Numbered from the stretch's first letter, positions 1 through 6,234 are shown. The stretch is DNA of 13,091 nt from JASHVB01 sp035486135 (GCA_035486135.1 DATHNI010000296.1:1-13091); one strand, 5' to 3'. Made by a program: numbers and translations. The notes: generated by a model from the sequence alone, not told the origin.

Positions 1-75
1 CTGCGCCCCTCGCCGCCCAAACCGCCGGGACGGCCTCCCCCACGAATGTCCGCCATTGCTCGGCCAATTGCCCGC

Positions 76-105
76 TTGACTCTAACATAGAAAGTCATCT
101 ATACT
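76..105 (+). promoter_or_regulatory. Sigma-70-type promoter, probably giving a leaderless mRNA
   Basis: A -35 box TTGACT lies at 76-81 and a -10 box TATACT at 100-105, separated by 18 bp. Both are one mismatch from the sigma-70 consensus. Transcription normally starts about 7 nt after the -10 box, which here is 111-113, and the ATG of the next gene is at 113. No Shine-Dalgarno sequence fits in the gap of 7 nt. The simplest reading is a leaderless transcript starting at or next to the A of ATG. The boxes are seen; the start site is inferred. Confidence 0.7.
87..102. promoter_or_regulatory. Dyad overlapping the -10 box, possible operator
   Basis: ATAGA (87-91) and TCTAT (98-102) form an exact 5-bp inverted repeat around a 6-bp centre. 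The right half-site overlaps the first three bases of the -10 box. A symmetric site here would let a dimeric regulator block RNA polymerase. Only the dyad is seen and the regulator is unknown. A 5-bp dyad in AT-rich promoter DNA can also arise by chance. Confidence 0.35.
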
Positions 106-112
106 ACCAACC

Positions 113-1009
113 ATGAGCCACACCGCGACGCTCACGGCCGGCCTTGCCTCCCCGCCCGATCCCCCAAGGGACCGCGACGCCCGGCCCATGCCCGCGCGCA
201 TCGCGGAAATCCTCGACATCGCCGGCATCCTCGCCGCATACGGCCGCCACCTCGCCGACACCATCGAGCATCGAGCCGTCTGGCGCGGCTTCGCCACCAT
301 CGCGCAGTTCTTCGGCACCGCTTCCCTCGCGATCATCCTGCCTCACCTCCGGCGCGGCATCATGCGCGCCGTCGCGTTGCAGCGAGTCCTGCTCGCGCGC
401 GCCGGGCGCCGCCGCGACCTGGTGATCCGGGCACAGCGCGCGCATGCCCCGCGCGCCGCGGCACCGCCCGCCCCGCCGCCCGCCGAACCACCCCCCGCCC
501 CGCAGCAAGCGGCATCGGCCGCCGAACAACCGCCGGCCGCGCCGCCGCCGCCGCCGCAACAGCCCGCACCGCCCGATCGCCCCAGCATCAAGCGGCAACC
601 GCTCACGCTCGACACACTGCCCAGCATGGAGGCCATCGAAGCCGAGGTCCGCCGCCGCCCGGTCGGCCAGACCGTCGCCGCCATCTGCCGCGATCTCGGC
701 ATCTCGCCCACGCTGTGCGAGGGCGGCTTCTGGAACCGCGTGTTCGACGCGATCCGCTGGTATGGCGGCAGCCTCGGCAGCGTCGTGCTGGAAATGCGCC
801 AGCGGGAGACGTCGTTCGAACAGGAGCAGGACAGACATCCCACCGTGGGATTTGCGGAGCTAACCCGGGAGGCTGCTCGGCGCGTCCTGGGATTCCGCAT
901 AGGCGAGCCACCAGTCGATCCGCATCGTCCAGAGCACGCGCCGGCGGCATCGGCGGAGGTGGCCGCGCCGGGCGAGCCGGTCCCCGCCGCCGCGACCGGC
1001 CCGCCCTGA
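113..1009 (+). CDS. Hypothetical protein with proline-rich linker between two small domains
   Basis: 298 residues, function not recognised. Residues about 27-112 form a helical, arginine-rich N-terminal region, including a moderately hydrophobic stretch at 61-78 that is not a convincing membrane span. Residues about 113-160 are almost entirely Pro/Ala/Gln, a flexible linker. Residues about 168-235 form a compact C-terminal domain with RRPVGQTVAAICRDLGI (181-197) and a Trp/Gly-rich FDAIRWYGGSLG segment. A second disordered Ala/Pro tail ends the protein. I recall similar proteins with this RRPVG...ICRDLGI domain occurring as paralogues in Acetobacteraceae, but could not check. The start at 113 is supported by the promoter whose expected +1 falls at the ATG; a later ATG at 188 has no ribosome binding site. 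No lipobox or signal peptide is seen, so it is probably cytoplasmic. It stands alone, converging on the oxygenase gene downstream. Confidence 0.75.
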   Translation: MSHTATLTAGLASPPDPPRDRDARPMPARIAEILDIAGILAAYGRHLADTIEHRAVWRGFATIAQFFGTASLAIILPHLRRGIMRAVALQRVLLARAGRRRDLVIRAQRAHAPRAAAPPAPPPAEPPPAPQQAASAAEQPPAAPPPPPQQPAPPDRPSIKRQPLTLDTLPSMEAIEAEVRRRPVGQTVAAICRDLGISPTLCEGGFWNRVFDAIRWYGGSLGSVVLEMRQRETSFEQEQDRHPTVGFAELTREAARRVLGFRIGEPPVDPHRPEHAPAASAEVAAPGEPVPAAATGPP

Positions 1010-1120
1010 ACGCCCGCCCGGAACACCAGCGATCCCCGATCGAGGCAAAACCCCACGCACCGTGGGGCGCGTTGCCGCGTCGAGGCGCCGGGCGCCGCCG
1101 TGTTCCTCCCTGGTGGAGAC

Positions 1121-1320
1121 GTGCGGCATGCGGGACAGCAAGCAAGTCGTATCAACCATCGATGCACACGGATGGGACACGGGCCGCCGCCGTTGCGCGG
1201 CTCATCAGGTCCCGTCGGTCGGTTTCAGCCGCGAACGAGCCCGCCGGACTCCAAACCATCCGTGTGCATCGGTGTGCATCGGTGGTTGATATTTCTTGCC
1301 TGCTTCCCCGCTCGCCGCAC
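1121..1320. repeat. Large imperfect inverted repeat with GTGCATCGG units
   Basis: The left arm at 1121-1175 and the right arm at 1256-1320 are imperfect inverted copies. Both outer ends read GTGCGGC/GCCGCAC, and both contain the GATGCACACGGATGG / CCATCCGTGTGCATC block next to ATCAACCA / TGGTTGAT. The right arm has one additional copy of the short GTGCATCGG unit. The 80-bp centre is not palindromic. In translation the arms give the peptide NHRCTPMHTDG, the kind of sequence that turns up in spurious small proteins of many unrelated bacteria, so this looks like a dispersed intergenic repeat family. The structure is seen; the family assignment is from memory. Confidence 0.7.
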
Positions 1321-1427
1321 CGCTTCACCAGGCCGGTCGCAACACCCGGCAGCGCCCCATGCACCAATGCCATGCGGACTGCCGCCGCGTGCGAGCCCGA
1401 TGCCGCGCCCCAGCAATCCCACCACGC

Positions 1428-1644
1428 GAGTCACTGTCTCTGCCACCACGAAACGAGACAACCATGAGATGCCGCGCACGCCGTGCGTGTTCCCCTCGCC
1501 TCTCATGCCATGGGTCACGGTCTCATGCGTCACGGAACGAGACATCCGTGAGACGCCGTCACCCGGGTGCCTGCCGGCTTCCTCTCATCCAGCATCACGT
1601 CGTCTCAACCACCACGAAACGAGACGCCAGTGAGACGCCCGCAC
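1428..1644. repeat. Three spaced copies of a ~52-bp GAGAC-rich repeat
   Basis: Copies lie at 1428-1479, 1512-1563 and 1593-1644, separated by 32 and 29 bp. Each carries GTCTC, then ACG(A/G)AACGAGAC (at 1448, 1532 and 1614), then TGAGA(C/T)GCC. GTCTC and GAGAC are reverse complements, so each copy can fold. The last two intervals also share CCTCTCATNC just before the repeat, so the real unit may be longer, about 82-84 bp. The copies differ at many positions. The array lies in a convergent intergenic region, immediately after the oxygenase stop codon. Confidence 0.7.
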
Positions 1645-1658
1645 CGCCCGAGGCCCGG

Positions 1659-2945
1659 CTACACCGACGCCGGCGGCACACCCGGACGCGCGGTCAGTGC
1701 CTCGCGGCCCGCCTCGGCGAACGCCACCCCCTCCCGCAGCACCAGCGCGGCGGAGCGCACACGGTGCGTCGCGGGATCGGTCCCTGGCGGTGGGGTCCCC
1801 TGCCCTGCCAGGGCCTGCGCCGCGCGCAACAGGGCCCGCCGCGCCATGATGATGCCGTTATCGGTGCTGACCAGGTTTTCCCCCGCGCGATCGACGACCG
1901 GCCCCATGCTCTCCTGCAAGGAGGCATCCTGCATCGCGATGCCCGCCACGCCGCTATAGGTCGCGCCGGCCTTCTGCCCCGCGCGATCCATCAGGTAGTC
2001 GTTGTCGCGGTTGGCCTCCGGGATGAACGTGCCCGGCACATACCGCACATGGATGCCCTTGCCGTCGCGCATCGCCTGCACTTCGGCCTCGGTCAAAGCG
2101 CGGGTCGGATGGTAGTCGAAGCTCCACGCCCAGCAATTGTCGTCGTCGATCGGAATCCAGAAATGCCCGTGCACCGGATGGTTGCCGCGCGGCGCGATCA
2201 TGGTGAAGGACGGCATGCACCACGGCGTGACGCGCCAATAGGTACTGCCCTCTTCCGCCTTGCGCCGCGCGCCAATGAACAGGCCGGCCGGGTGTTCCGC
2301 GACCTCGAAGCGCACCATGGTGTCGCCCATGTTGTACTGGTTGCCACGCGCGCCCTGCATCAGCGGATCGGAGCGCAACGCGTCGCGATGCAGAAACGAC
2401 ACGTGGCTGGAATCGATGCCGCCTTCCAGCGCCTGCAGCCAGTTGCTGTATTGCAGCCGCTTCGAGGTGAACGTCTGCGCCGGCGGCACGCAGGCAAATT
2501 CGAATTCCGGCAGGCCGGGTTGGTACTCCGGCGGCCCCATATAGGTCCACAACACGCCGCCGCGCTCGACCAGCGGATAGGCGCGCAGCTTGATGCGGCG
2601 GCGGAAGCCGTTCTCTTCCGGCTCCGACGGCAGGTCCACGCACTGGCCGGTCACGTCGTATTTCCAGCCGTGATAGGCGCAGCGCAGGCCGCAGTCCTCG
2701 TTGCGGCCGAACCACAGCGAGACGCGACGGTGGGCGCAGAATTCTTCCAGCAATCCGTAGCGGCCCAGCGTGTCGCGAAAGGCGATCAGCTTCTCCGACA
2801 GCAACTGCACGCGCACCGGCGCGCCGTCGTTGTCGGGTAGTTCCTCCGCCAGTAACGCGGGAATCCAGTAGCGCCGGAACATCTCGCCCATCGGCGTGCC
2901 CGGTCCGGTGCGGGTCAGCAGTTCGTTCTGTTCTTTGCGCAGCAT
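1659..2945 (-). CDS. Rieske 2Fe-2S aromatic ring-hydroxylating oxygenase, phthalate 4,5-dioxygenase type
   Basis: 428 residues from the chosen start. Terminal oxygenases of this group take electrons from a reductase and use a mononuclear iron to add oxygen to an aromatic or related ring. The Rieske motif is complete: C70-X-H72, sixteen residues, C89-X2-H92. The catalytic iron site is also visible, with D178 followed by H181 and H186 in IDSSHVSFLH. The N-terminal GPGTPMGEMFRRYW and the C-terminal SMGPVVDRAGENLVSTD resemble phthalate 4,5-dioxygenase-like oxygenases rather than the naphthalene/biphenyl alpha subunits. The start at 2945 is preferred over the ATG at 2966 because GGGGAG lies 8 nt upstream. 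No ferredoxin, reductase or beta subunit is nearby, so a partner must be encoded elsewhere. The substrate cannot be read from the sequence, and demethylase or other Rieske chemistry is possible. Confidence 0.9.
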   Translation of the reverse strand: MLRKEQNELLTRTGPGTPMGEMFRRYWIPALLAEELPDNDGAPVRVQLLSEKLIAFRDTLGRYGLLEEFCAHRRVSLWFGRNEDCGLRCAYHGWKYDVTGQCVDLPSEPEENGFRRRIKLRAYPLVERGGVLWTYMGPPEYQPGLPEFEFACVPPAQTFTSKRLQYSNWLQALEGGIDSSHVSFLHRDALRSDPLMQGARGNQYNMGDTMVRFEVAEHPAGLFIGARRKAEEGSTYWRVTPWCMPSFTMIAPRGNHPVHGHFWIPIDDDNCWAWSFDYHPTRALTEAEVQAMRDGKGIHVRYVPGTFIPEANRDNDYLMDRAGQKAGATYSGVAGIAMQDASLQESMGPVVDRAGENLVSTDNGIIMARRALLRAAQALAGQGTPPPGTDPATHRVRSAALVLREGVAFAEAGREALTARPGVPPASV

Positions 2946-2953
2946 GATGCTTT

Positions 2954-2959
2954 CTCCCC
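2954..2959 (-). promoter_or_regulatory. Ribosome binding site deciding the Rieske oxygenase start
   Basis: GGGGAG on the minus strand, 8 nt before the ATG at 2945. The alternative ATG at 2966 would place this motif inside the coding region and has only the large hairpin ahead of it. Confidence 0.6.
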
Positions 2960-2964
2960 GGTAC

Positions 2965-3027
2965 ACTCCCCCTCCCCTTGAGGGCTTGAGCCGCGAAGCG
3001 GATCAAGCCCTCAAGGGGAGGGGGAGT
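2965..3027. repeat. Near-perfect 30-bp-arm hairpin with 3-base loop
   Basis: Arms at 2965-2994 and 2998-3027 are complementary at 29 of 30 positions around the loop GAA. The arms contain CTCCCCCTCCCCTTGAGGG and its complement. The element fills most of the 92-bp gap between the glycosyltransferase remnant and the oxygenase on the minus strand. It lies within the oxygenase 5' untranslated region if transcription starts upstream. It has no T-run, so it looks more like a mobile or dispersed palindromic repeat than a classical terminator, although it could attenuate read-through or stabilise RNA ends. Confidence 0.8.
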
Positions 3028-3037
3028 ATAGTGCACT

Positions 3038-3337
3038 TCACACCGGGCCGGGCGGATTGGAATGCAGGTTCTCCAGCCCGCTCATGACATAGCGCATTCC
3101 GACCGGCGCGGTGACGGCATAGCGAACGTCGCGCAACAGCGAGCCACCGAAATCGCCGCGATAGATCTTGCCCCCCTGATGCGCCAGGTTGGAGTTGGCA
3201 TCGACATACACCTTGCCGCCCATGGTCTCCCAGCGCCGGCAGAAGGTGTAGTCCTCGGACAGATATCGGCCCGTCTCCGGGTCCACCGAGACATCGAAAA
3301 ACCGATAGTAAAGGCTCGGGTCGATGGAGCCGATCAT
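3038..3337 (-). pseudogene. C-terminal remnant of a glycosyltransferase-like gene
   Basis: 99 residues from the first ATG; the frame is open only about 12 codons further, to a stop at 3371-3373. The segment GRYLSEDYTFCRRWETMGG followed by KVYVDANSNLAHQG is typical, as I recall, of the C-terminal end of small GT-A/GT2-like glycosyltransferases in this bacterial group, where the acidic SED motif follows the acceptor region. In those proteins about 150-200 residues with the nucleotide-sugar site precede it; here they are absent. Recognisable similarity seems to start near PDMIGS at the extreme 5' end, where a plus-strand gene begins instead. This suggests a 5' deletion or rearrangement. A small independent protein is the alternative. 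Its expression is doubtful, since no ribosome binding site is evident. Confidence 0.5.
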
Positions 3338-3423
3338 GTCCGGCTTGCCGCACCGCCGCCGGCCTGGCGATCAGTCTGGCCGCGGCGGGGGCCGGTCCCA
3401 ATGGCAGCCTGGAATGGGGCATC

Positions 3424-3801
3424 GTGGGCCACGCTCATGCGCAAGCCGGCGCGCAGCAAGCCGCACCCGCGGGATCGGGTCCGGCGCCGGCGGCCAGGCA
3501 GGAGTGGAGCGAACTCCCCACCATGCTGCTGGAGAAGATGTATCGCGGCCCACTCCGCGACACGGTCATCCAGCGCTGGAGGGATCCGATCGATGGGTCG
3601 GTATGCTATCTCTATATCCCGATTTCCGCGCCGCTGCTGCCGCCGACGGCTGAGGGGTACATGCAGTACGGCGCGAACCAGATCGGCGGCATAAGTTGCA
3701 TCCATCCGACGCAGGTGTTGCAGCTTTGGCAGGGAGGAAGCGCGCCACCAGTGCCGGCGCTGCGTGAACCGCAAGAACCCGCGACGCGGGGGAAGAAGTA
3801 G
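3424..3801 (+). CDS. Small hypothetical protein, probably exported, start uncertain
   Basis: 125 residues from a GTG at 3424. The conserved-looking core is LLEKMYRGPLRDTVIQRWRD, then a beta-like segment VCYLYIPISAPLLPP and a QYGANQIGGISCI segment with two cysteines overall. I recall similar small proteins in Acetobacteraceae but know no function. The same frame stays open upstream, and from about 3352 it reads TAAGLAISLAAAGAG, a good signal-peptide core, leading to a plausible cleavage site after AHA. No start codon of the usual kind precedes that core in frame. An ATG at 3336 would fit if one base in the CG-rich stretch 3350-3362 were removed. The real gene may therefore be frameshifted or truncated at its 5' end, next to the broken minus-strand gene. 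Function unknown; periplasmic location inferred. Confidence 0.5.
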   Translation: MGHAHAQAGAQQAAPAGSGPAPAARQEWSELPTMLLEKMYRGPLRDTVIQRWRDPIDGSVCYLYIPISAPLLPPTAEGYMQYGANQIGGISCIHPTQVLQLWQGGSAPPVPALREPQEPATRGKK

Positions 3802-3817
3802 GTCCGGGCCGAACGGC

Positions 3818-3846
3818 GCCGCGGCCGATGGTTGGCCGGCCGCGGC
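3818..3846. terminator. Possible bidirectional terminator hairpin
   Basis: A perfect 9-bp stem, GCCGCGGCC (3818-3826) with GGCCGCGGC (3838-3846), closes an 11-base loop. It lies between two convergent stop codons at 3801 and 3968. No T-run follows on either strand, so factor-independent termination would be weak. GC-rich palindromes of this size are also expected by chance here. Confidence 0.3.
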
Positions 3847-3967
3847 AGTTGGAATCTCGCTATTCGAATGTTGTGGTGGCGCCGCGATGCACATCGTGCG
3901 GTCCCGGCGCGGGTCAACGAAGCAGGGCCGCGGCCGTGCGGTGACGTCAGGCGGCGGAACGAACCCG

Positions 3968-5776
3968 TCAGGAGCCGCTGGTGACCACCGCGAAGCAGTT
4001 GCCTCCGGCCGAGCGGATCCGCAGGCAAAGGGCGTTCGCGTCGGCCAGGTTGGCAAAATCGCCGGTGCGCAGGCGCCAGTAGGTGTGATCGCGTGAATCG
4101 CTCTGGCTGACAGTCAGGCTGCGCCCACCCAGCAGCTCCGGCAGCCTCGTCTGCAAGCGGTGCCATTCGTATTGCACGTCGTGCTCCGAGCGGACCGCGG
4201 CAAGCTGAAGCCAGGGCGTCCAGCCCGGCTGTGTCGCAGCCGGCGCGACGGCATGGGCCGGCGGCGCGGGCGCGGGTGCGGCGGCAACCAGCGCCGGGGC
4301 CGGCTCGCGGGGAGCGGCGGCAACCACAGCCGGGGCCGGCACGCGGGGAGCGGCGGGCGACACTGGTGTCGGGACGGACGTAGCGGCGACCACCATCGGA
4401 GCAGGCGCCGCGGTCACCTTGGGGTTGGCCGCAGCCGGCGCCACTGCGGGCGATGCCGCCGCCGCATCCGTCGGGGCAACAGCAGGCGCAGGCGCCTTGG
4501 CCTGGACGGCCGGCACCGCCGGGTCGGCCGCTGCGACCGTCGCCGGCGCGGGCATCGGCGCTGCCGCCTGGGGGGCGACAGATTGCTCGGTAGTGACCAT
4601 CGCCGCGAGGAGAGGATGGACCAAGGTCTCGACCGCTGCCACCGCCGGCGTTTGGTCCACTCGGGCGACGTGGCCCGCCGGAGCGGCATTCGCTCGGGCA
4701 GCGTCCGACGCCGGTGTGGCGGTGTGGGCAGCGTCGGTCGCGGGTGTGGTGGTGTGGGCGACGTCCAACGCCGGTGTGGTGGTGTCGGCAGCGTCCGTCG
4801 CCGGCAGCGTGGCCGCGTGGGGCGCCGGCAGCGTGGCCGCGTGGGGCGCTGGCAGCACTGCCGCATGGGCGATTTCTGGCGCCTTGAGTGCGGTCGTTTG
4901 GGCAATTTGCGGCGCCCTTGATGTCTCCGTACCGGCGGCGGCCATTGCCGGTGGCGTCGCCGCATGGACGGCGGCCAGCGCAGGCACGTCATGCTGGGCG
5001 ACCGCGACCAGCGGCGCGGGGACCGCCACCGGAGCGTCGGAAGACGCCGTTGCGGCGGGAGCAGGCGCGGGCGCCGCGTCGTCCGGCGTGAGCAGCGCCC
5101 GGCGCGCGCCCGCGAGGTCGCCCGACCGCGCCAGCGCCACGGCCAGGTCGGCGTGCCAGATCTGGGTCGCCCCGGGATCGGTGGCCAGCGGACGCAGGAT
5201 CTGCACCGCCGCATCCGCCTGACCGGACAGCGCCAGCGACAGGCCCAAATTGACCCGCACGTCCGACATCTCGGGCGCCACGGCGAGCGCCGCGCGATAC
5301 GCCTCCTGTGCCGCCGCGTGATGCTTCTGCAAATCCCGGGCGACCCCGAGATTGCTCAGGGCGATCGCGTTGTCGCGTTGCAGGGTCGAGGCCGCGAGGA
5401 ACGCAGCCTCCGCCGCCTTGGGATCGGTGCGGATCAAGGTGCGGCCGAGGCCGAGCTGCGCCCCAGCGAACCTGGGGTCGGATTTCACCGCGGCGCGGTA
5501 CGCCTGTTCAGCCAGGCCGGACTTGCCCATGGCATACAAGGCGTCGCCCCGCGCGGTGAGCGCCGCCGCGTTGTCCGGTTGCTTTGCCAACACCAGGTCG
5601 GTCACGCGCAACGCGAGGTCGGGCGCGCCGGAGGACATCGCAGCGTCCGCCACGCGCAGCGTGATCTGGCCGCGCTGGGCAGTGGCGTCGCCGAGTGTGC
5701 CGCAGGCGGTCAGTCCGAGCGACAGCACGGCGATCGTGCCGAGCGCCGGCAGCGATCGTGCCGAGGTCAGGCTCAT
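3968..5776 (-). CDS. TPR and SPOR domain lipoprotein
   Basis: 602 residues. A lipoprotein signal peptide ends in LTAC with the lipidated Cys at 25. TPR-type helical repeats run from about 36 to 230, with GDALYAMGKSGLAEQAYRAA and similar units. A long Ala/Pro/Thr-rich linker spans about 231-515, including several internal tandem repeats. The last ~86 residues (517-602) form a SPOR domain: PWLQLAAVRSEHDVQYEWHR, then YWRLRTGDFANLADANALC. SPOR domains bind glycan strands stripped of peptide, mostly at division sites, and TPRs mediate protein contacts. I infer an envelope scaffold anchored in the outer membrane and reaching peptidoglycan. The start at 5776 is set by GGAG 6 nt upstream and by the signal peptide; the frame continues another 137 codons upstream, but through a non-coding minisatellite. 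The front half resembles TadD-like pilus lipoproteins, but no tad genes are present. Confidence 0.85.
   Translation of the reverse strand: MSLTSARSLPALGTIAVLSLGLTACGTLGDATAQRGQITLRVADAAMSSGAPDLALRVTDLVLAKQPDNAAALTARGDALYAMGKSGLAEQAYRAAVKSDPRFAGAQLGLGRTLIRTDPKAAEAAFLAASTLQRDNAIALSNLGVARDLQKHHAAAQEAYRAALAVAPEMSDVRVNLGLSLALSGQADAAVQILRPLATDPGATQIWHADLAVALARSGDLAGARRALLTPDDAAPAPAPAATASSDAPVAVPAPLVAVAQHDVPALAAVHAATPPAMAAAGTETSRAPQIAQTTALKAPEIAHAAVLPAPHAATLPAPHAATLPATDAADTTTPALDVAHTTTPATDAAHTATPASDAARANAAPAGHVARVDQTPAVAAVETLVHPLLAAMVTTEQSVAPQAAAPMPAPATVAAADPAVPAVQAKAPAPAVAPTDAAAASPAVAPAAANPKVTAAPAPMVVAATSVPTPVSPAAPRVPAPAVVAAAPREPAPALVAAAPAPAPPAHAVAPAATQPGWTPWLQLAAVRSEHDVQYEWHRLQTRLPELLGGRSLTVSQSDSRDHTYWRLRTGDFANLADANALCLRIRSAGGNCFAVVTSGS
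4701..4850 (-). repeat. Tandem 30-bp and 24-bp coding repeats in the lipoprotein linker
   Basis: Three 30-bp units at 4701-4730, 4731-4760 and 4761-4790 encode 10-residue repeats of the PATDAAHTTT type. Two 24-bp units at 4803-4826 and 4827-4850 differ at one base and encode the 8-residue repeat PAPHAATL. Both unit lengths are multiples of three, so gain or loss of units would keep the frame and change only the linker length between the TPR and SPOR domains. Confidence 0.75.
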
Positions 5777-5782
5777 GGAGTA

Positions 5783-5786
5783 CTCC
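5783..5786 (-). promoter_or_regulatory. Ribosome binding site deciding the lipoprotein start
   Basis: GGAG on the minus strand, 6 nt before the ATG at 5776. It supports starting the protein at the lipoprotein signal peptide rather than at any upstream codon in the same open frame. Confidence 0.55.
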
Positions 5787-6009
5787 AGGCAGATATTAAC
5801 ACATTCTCTCCCGGAACGGCCCGCACACGCAAGGATCTTGCAAGGGTTTCGCGTCTCAATTCGATCGAACCGAGACGTTGCACCAAAGACTTTCCCATTG
5901 TGCGCGACAGTCTCCGCGGCTGGCGCATTCCGGCGCTGCTCTGCTGGCAAGTGGCGACAACCGGGTTGGCAACGGGAGATCGGGTTGGCGACAGAAGGTA
6001 AGGTTGGGT

Positions 6010-6155
6010 GACCACCGAAGACTGGGTGGCGACCGAAGACCGGATGGCGACCGAAGGCCGGGGCGGCGACAGAAGACCGGATGACCACCGAAGACTGGGT
6101 GGCGACGGAAGACCGAGTGGCGACCGAAGACCGGGGCGGCGACAGAAGACCGGGA
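6010..6155. repeat. Minisatellite: 73-bp block in two tandem copies, built from ~18-bp units
   Basis: Two adjacent 73-bp copies (6010-6082 and 6083-6155) begin with GACCACCGAAGACTGGGTGG and differ at only a few positions. Each holds four related units of 18-19 bp resembling GGGTGGCGACCGAAGACC, so the 73-bp block is a second-order duplication of a shorter repeat. More degenerate units continue leftwards to about 5949. The array sits between divergent genes, and unit changes would alter promoter spacing. Confidence 0.85.
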
Positions 6156-6217
6156 CGATGGGCCTCCGCGCTGTCATCTTCCGCCACAGGCGATACTGTG
6201 CCGACTGATGCGATGCG

Positions 6218-6223
6218 AAAGGA
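6218..6223 (+). promoter_or_regulatory. Candidate ribosome binding site for the amidase
   Basis: AAAGGA lies 11 nt before the ATG at 6235. The other in-frame ATG at 6208 has no purine-rich sequence upstream, so 6235 is preferred. The spacing is a little long, and the ATG at 6259 remains possible. Confidence 0.4.
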
Positions 6224-6234
6224 CGGCCAACAGA

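Larger units (their letters stand above)
1010..1658. other. Gene-free convergent region between the linker protein and the Rieske gene
   Basis: About 650 bp between two convergent stop codons. The reading frames crossing it are arginine/proline-rich translations of repeats and have no credible start or domain. It holds two repeat systems, described separately: a large imperfect inverted repeat (1121-1320) and three copies of a GAGAC-rich unit (1428-1644). No recognisable terminator with a T-run is seen. Confidence 0.7.
5777..6234. other. Divergent intergenic region between lipoprotein and amidase
   Basis: About 460 bp containing the 5' ends of two divergent genes. The right half (about 5949-6155) is an 18-bp-unit minisatellite, annotated separately. 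The left part (5777-5948) shows no convincing -35/-10 pair on either strand, apart from a lone extended -10-like TGTTAATAT on the minus strand at 5793-5801. Open frames across the region read only repetitive Arg/Asp or Ser/Val peptides and are not treated as genes. Confidence 0.6.

Noticed and set aside
104..838. Minus-strand open frame of 244 codons opposite the linker protein
   Set aside because: Arg/Gly/Ala-rich translation antisense to a gene with a clear promoter. It is a high-GC shadow frame.
1428..1644. CRISPR array
   Set aside because: Three ~52-bp copies with ~30-bp intervals superficially fit, but the repeats are too long and too diverged, the intervals themselves share sequence, and no cas gene is present.
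1296..2840. Plus-strand open frame of 514 codons
   Set aside because: It lies mostly antisense to the Rieske oxygenase, whose motifs are unambiguous, and its Arg/His/Gln-rich sequence has no recognisable domain.
5793..5801. Extended -10 promoter TGTTAATAT for the lipoprotein gene
   Set aside because: It would place the transcript start at or next to the ribosome binding site (5783-5786), and no -35 box is found at proper spacing.
5777..6187. 137-codon N-terminal extension of the SPOR lipoprotein
   Set aside because: The in-frame extension is a translation of the minisatellite. The ATG at 5776 has a ribosome binding site and begins a proper lipoprotein signal peptide.
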